A program made the position numbers and the translations under genes. A stretch of 22,600 nt of DNA from CAYLNK01 sp964384675. Its GTDB lineage: Bacteria > Acidobacteriota > Thermoanaerobaculia > UBA5066. The notes below the pieces were generated by a model. The model searched no databases. It saw only the letters and a list, made by a program, of their open reading frames with translations, and was not told the DNA's origin. The stretch covers positions 1-22,600 of the forward strand of contig CAYLNK010000072.1 in NCBI GenBank assembly GCA_964384675.1. The letters are read 5' to 3'. Numbering within the stretch: the stretch's first letter is position 1; the number at the start of each line of letters is the position of its first letter. This document shows positions 21,927-22,600 of the stretch, in pieces.

Positions 21927-22600
21927 ATGTTCGTACCCCTCGTGGCCGAGGGCGTCTCGGCCGTCCTTCCGGACGGCACCGTCCTCTTCGAGTCGATCGA
22001 CCTCTCGCTCGGCGCCGGGCGCACCGGCCTCGTCGGCCCGAACGGCGTCGGGAAGAGCACGCTCCTCGACCTCCTCGCGGGGCGGCGCCCTCCCGCGTCC
22101 GGGAGGATCGTGAGGCGCGGCGTCGTCGCGCTCCTCGCTCAGGGCAGCACGCCGCCTCCCGGCCGGACGGCCGCGGAGGTGCTGAACCCTTCCGCCACGC
22201 CGGTCTGGCGCGTCGAGGCCGCGCTCGGACGGCTGGGCCTCGCCGGCCTCGATCTCACCCGGCCGGCGGAGACCCTCTCGGGCGGCGAGGTGACGCGCCT
22301 GCGCCTCGCCGGCCTCCTCCTCGAAGAGCCCCAGGCCGTGCTCCTGGACGAGCCGACGAACCACCTCGACGGCACGGCCCGGCGCTTCGTGCTCGACTTC
22401 GTCTCGACGTTCCGCGGCGCGCTCCTTCTGGCCACGCACGACCGCGCGCTCCTCGCCCGCGTCGACCGGATCGCGGAGCTCGGGCCTCGAGGGGTGCGTC
22501 TCTTCGGCGGGGGCTGGGACCTCTACCGTGACGCGCGGCGGGTCGAGCGCGAGGCGAAGGAGCGTGCCGTCGAGGCGGCGGGACAGAGGCTCGACGCCGC
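21927..22600 (+). CDS. ABC-F family ATPase, N-terminal part (runs off window)
   Basis: First 224 codons of an ABC-F protein, a soluble twin-ATPase family that acts on ribosomes (translation factors EttA/Uup/YheS type, and antibiotic-resistance members); it has no membrane domain. In the first ATPase cassette: Walker A GPNGVGKST (37-45), signature LSGGEVTRLRLA (117-128), Walker B with the family-typical AVLLDEPTNHLD (137-148), and H-loop THDR (170-173). At the right edge an acidic/basic helical segment (VEREAKERAVEAAGQRLDA) probably begins the interdomain linker. The start is ATG at 21927 with GGCGAGG 5 nt upstream. The 131-nt gap after the kinase gene holds only a weak TACGAT (21805-21810) and a short GCCCG/CGGGC hairpin, neither convincing. 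Subfamily cannot be set without the second cassette. Confidence 0.93.
   Translation, partial: MFVPLVAEGVSAVLPDGTVLFESIDLSLGAGRTGLVGPNGVGKSTLLDLLAGRRPPASGRIVRRGVVALLAQGSTPPPGRTAAEVLNPSATPVWRVEAALGRLGLAGLDLTRPAETLSGGEVTRLRLAGLLLEEPQAVLLDEPTNHLDGTARRFVLDFVSTFRGALLLATHDRALLARVDRIAELGPRGVRLFGGGWDLYRDARRVEREAKERAVEAAGQRLDA

Noticed and set aside
1..22600. CRISPR arrays, tRNA/rRNA genes, transposases, phage genes, defence systems
   Set aside because: I saw no regularly spaced direct repeats, no tRNA-like cloverleaf, and no mobile-element or defence protein motifs in any frame.

Overview
The window is about 70% G+C by eye, densely packed, and has no gene-free stretch longer than about 130 bases. No rRNA, tRNA, CRISPR array, insertion sequence or prophage gene is visible. 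Several features resemble Acidobacteriota (Thermoanaerobaculia- or Vicinamibacteria-like): a membrane Ser/Thr kinase fused to a PD40 beta-propeller, an S9 peptidase beside it, secreted repeat proteins, GTG/TTG starts and very short leaders. That placement is inference from gene style and rests on no marker gene.

Layout. (1) 56-5433, plus strand: a two-helix K+ channel with an NAD-binding RCK domain, a YjdF/DUF2238 membrane protein starting 1 nt later, then a 1251-residue secreted protein with four N-terminal repeats. (2) 5437-7497, minus strand: transketolase, whose stop lies 3 nt from the stop of the secreted protein. (3) 7582-10109, plus strand: a PAS histidine kinase coupled by a 4-nt overlap to a GT-C-like membrane glycosyltransferase. 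(4) 10149-14876, minus strand: a four-gene catabolic-looking operon, in transcription order a ureidoglycolate-lyase-family protein, a cyanuric acid hydrolase/barbiturase-family ring-opening amidohydrolase, one polypeptide joining an alpha/beta-hydrolase to a complete ThDP-dependent enzyme, and a DinB-fold protein. (5) 14965-19008, minus strand: S9 prolyl-oligopeptidase-type peptidase, a PLP aminotransferase and a small secreted two-domain protein, closed by a strong intrinsic terminator. (6) 19087-21795, plus strand: the receptor-like Ser/Thr kinase, divergent from the peptidase. (7) 21927 to the right edge, plus strand: the start of an ABC-F ATPase.

The region most worth following is the operon at 10149-14876. 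Its parts could open a cyclic imide or ureide ring (AtzD/barbiturase fold), release urea or a similar fragment (ureidoglycolate lyase fold), hydrolyse an ester, lactone or C-C bond (alpha/beta-hydrolase) and decarboxylate or ligate a 2-oxo intermediate (ThDP enzyme). I know of no described pathway with this set, and the hydrolase-ThDP fusion is itself unusual. The substrate cannot be read from the sequence.

Regulatory signals are mostly -10-like hexamers without a clear -35. In front of both kinase genes (7582 and 19087) the hexamer ends 8-9 nt before the start codon and no Shine-Dalgarno sequence is visible, which suggests leaderless transcripts. The metabolic and peptidase genes have ordinary AGGAGG-type sites.
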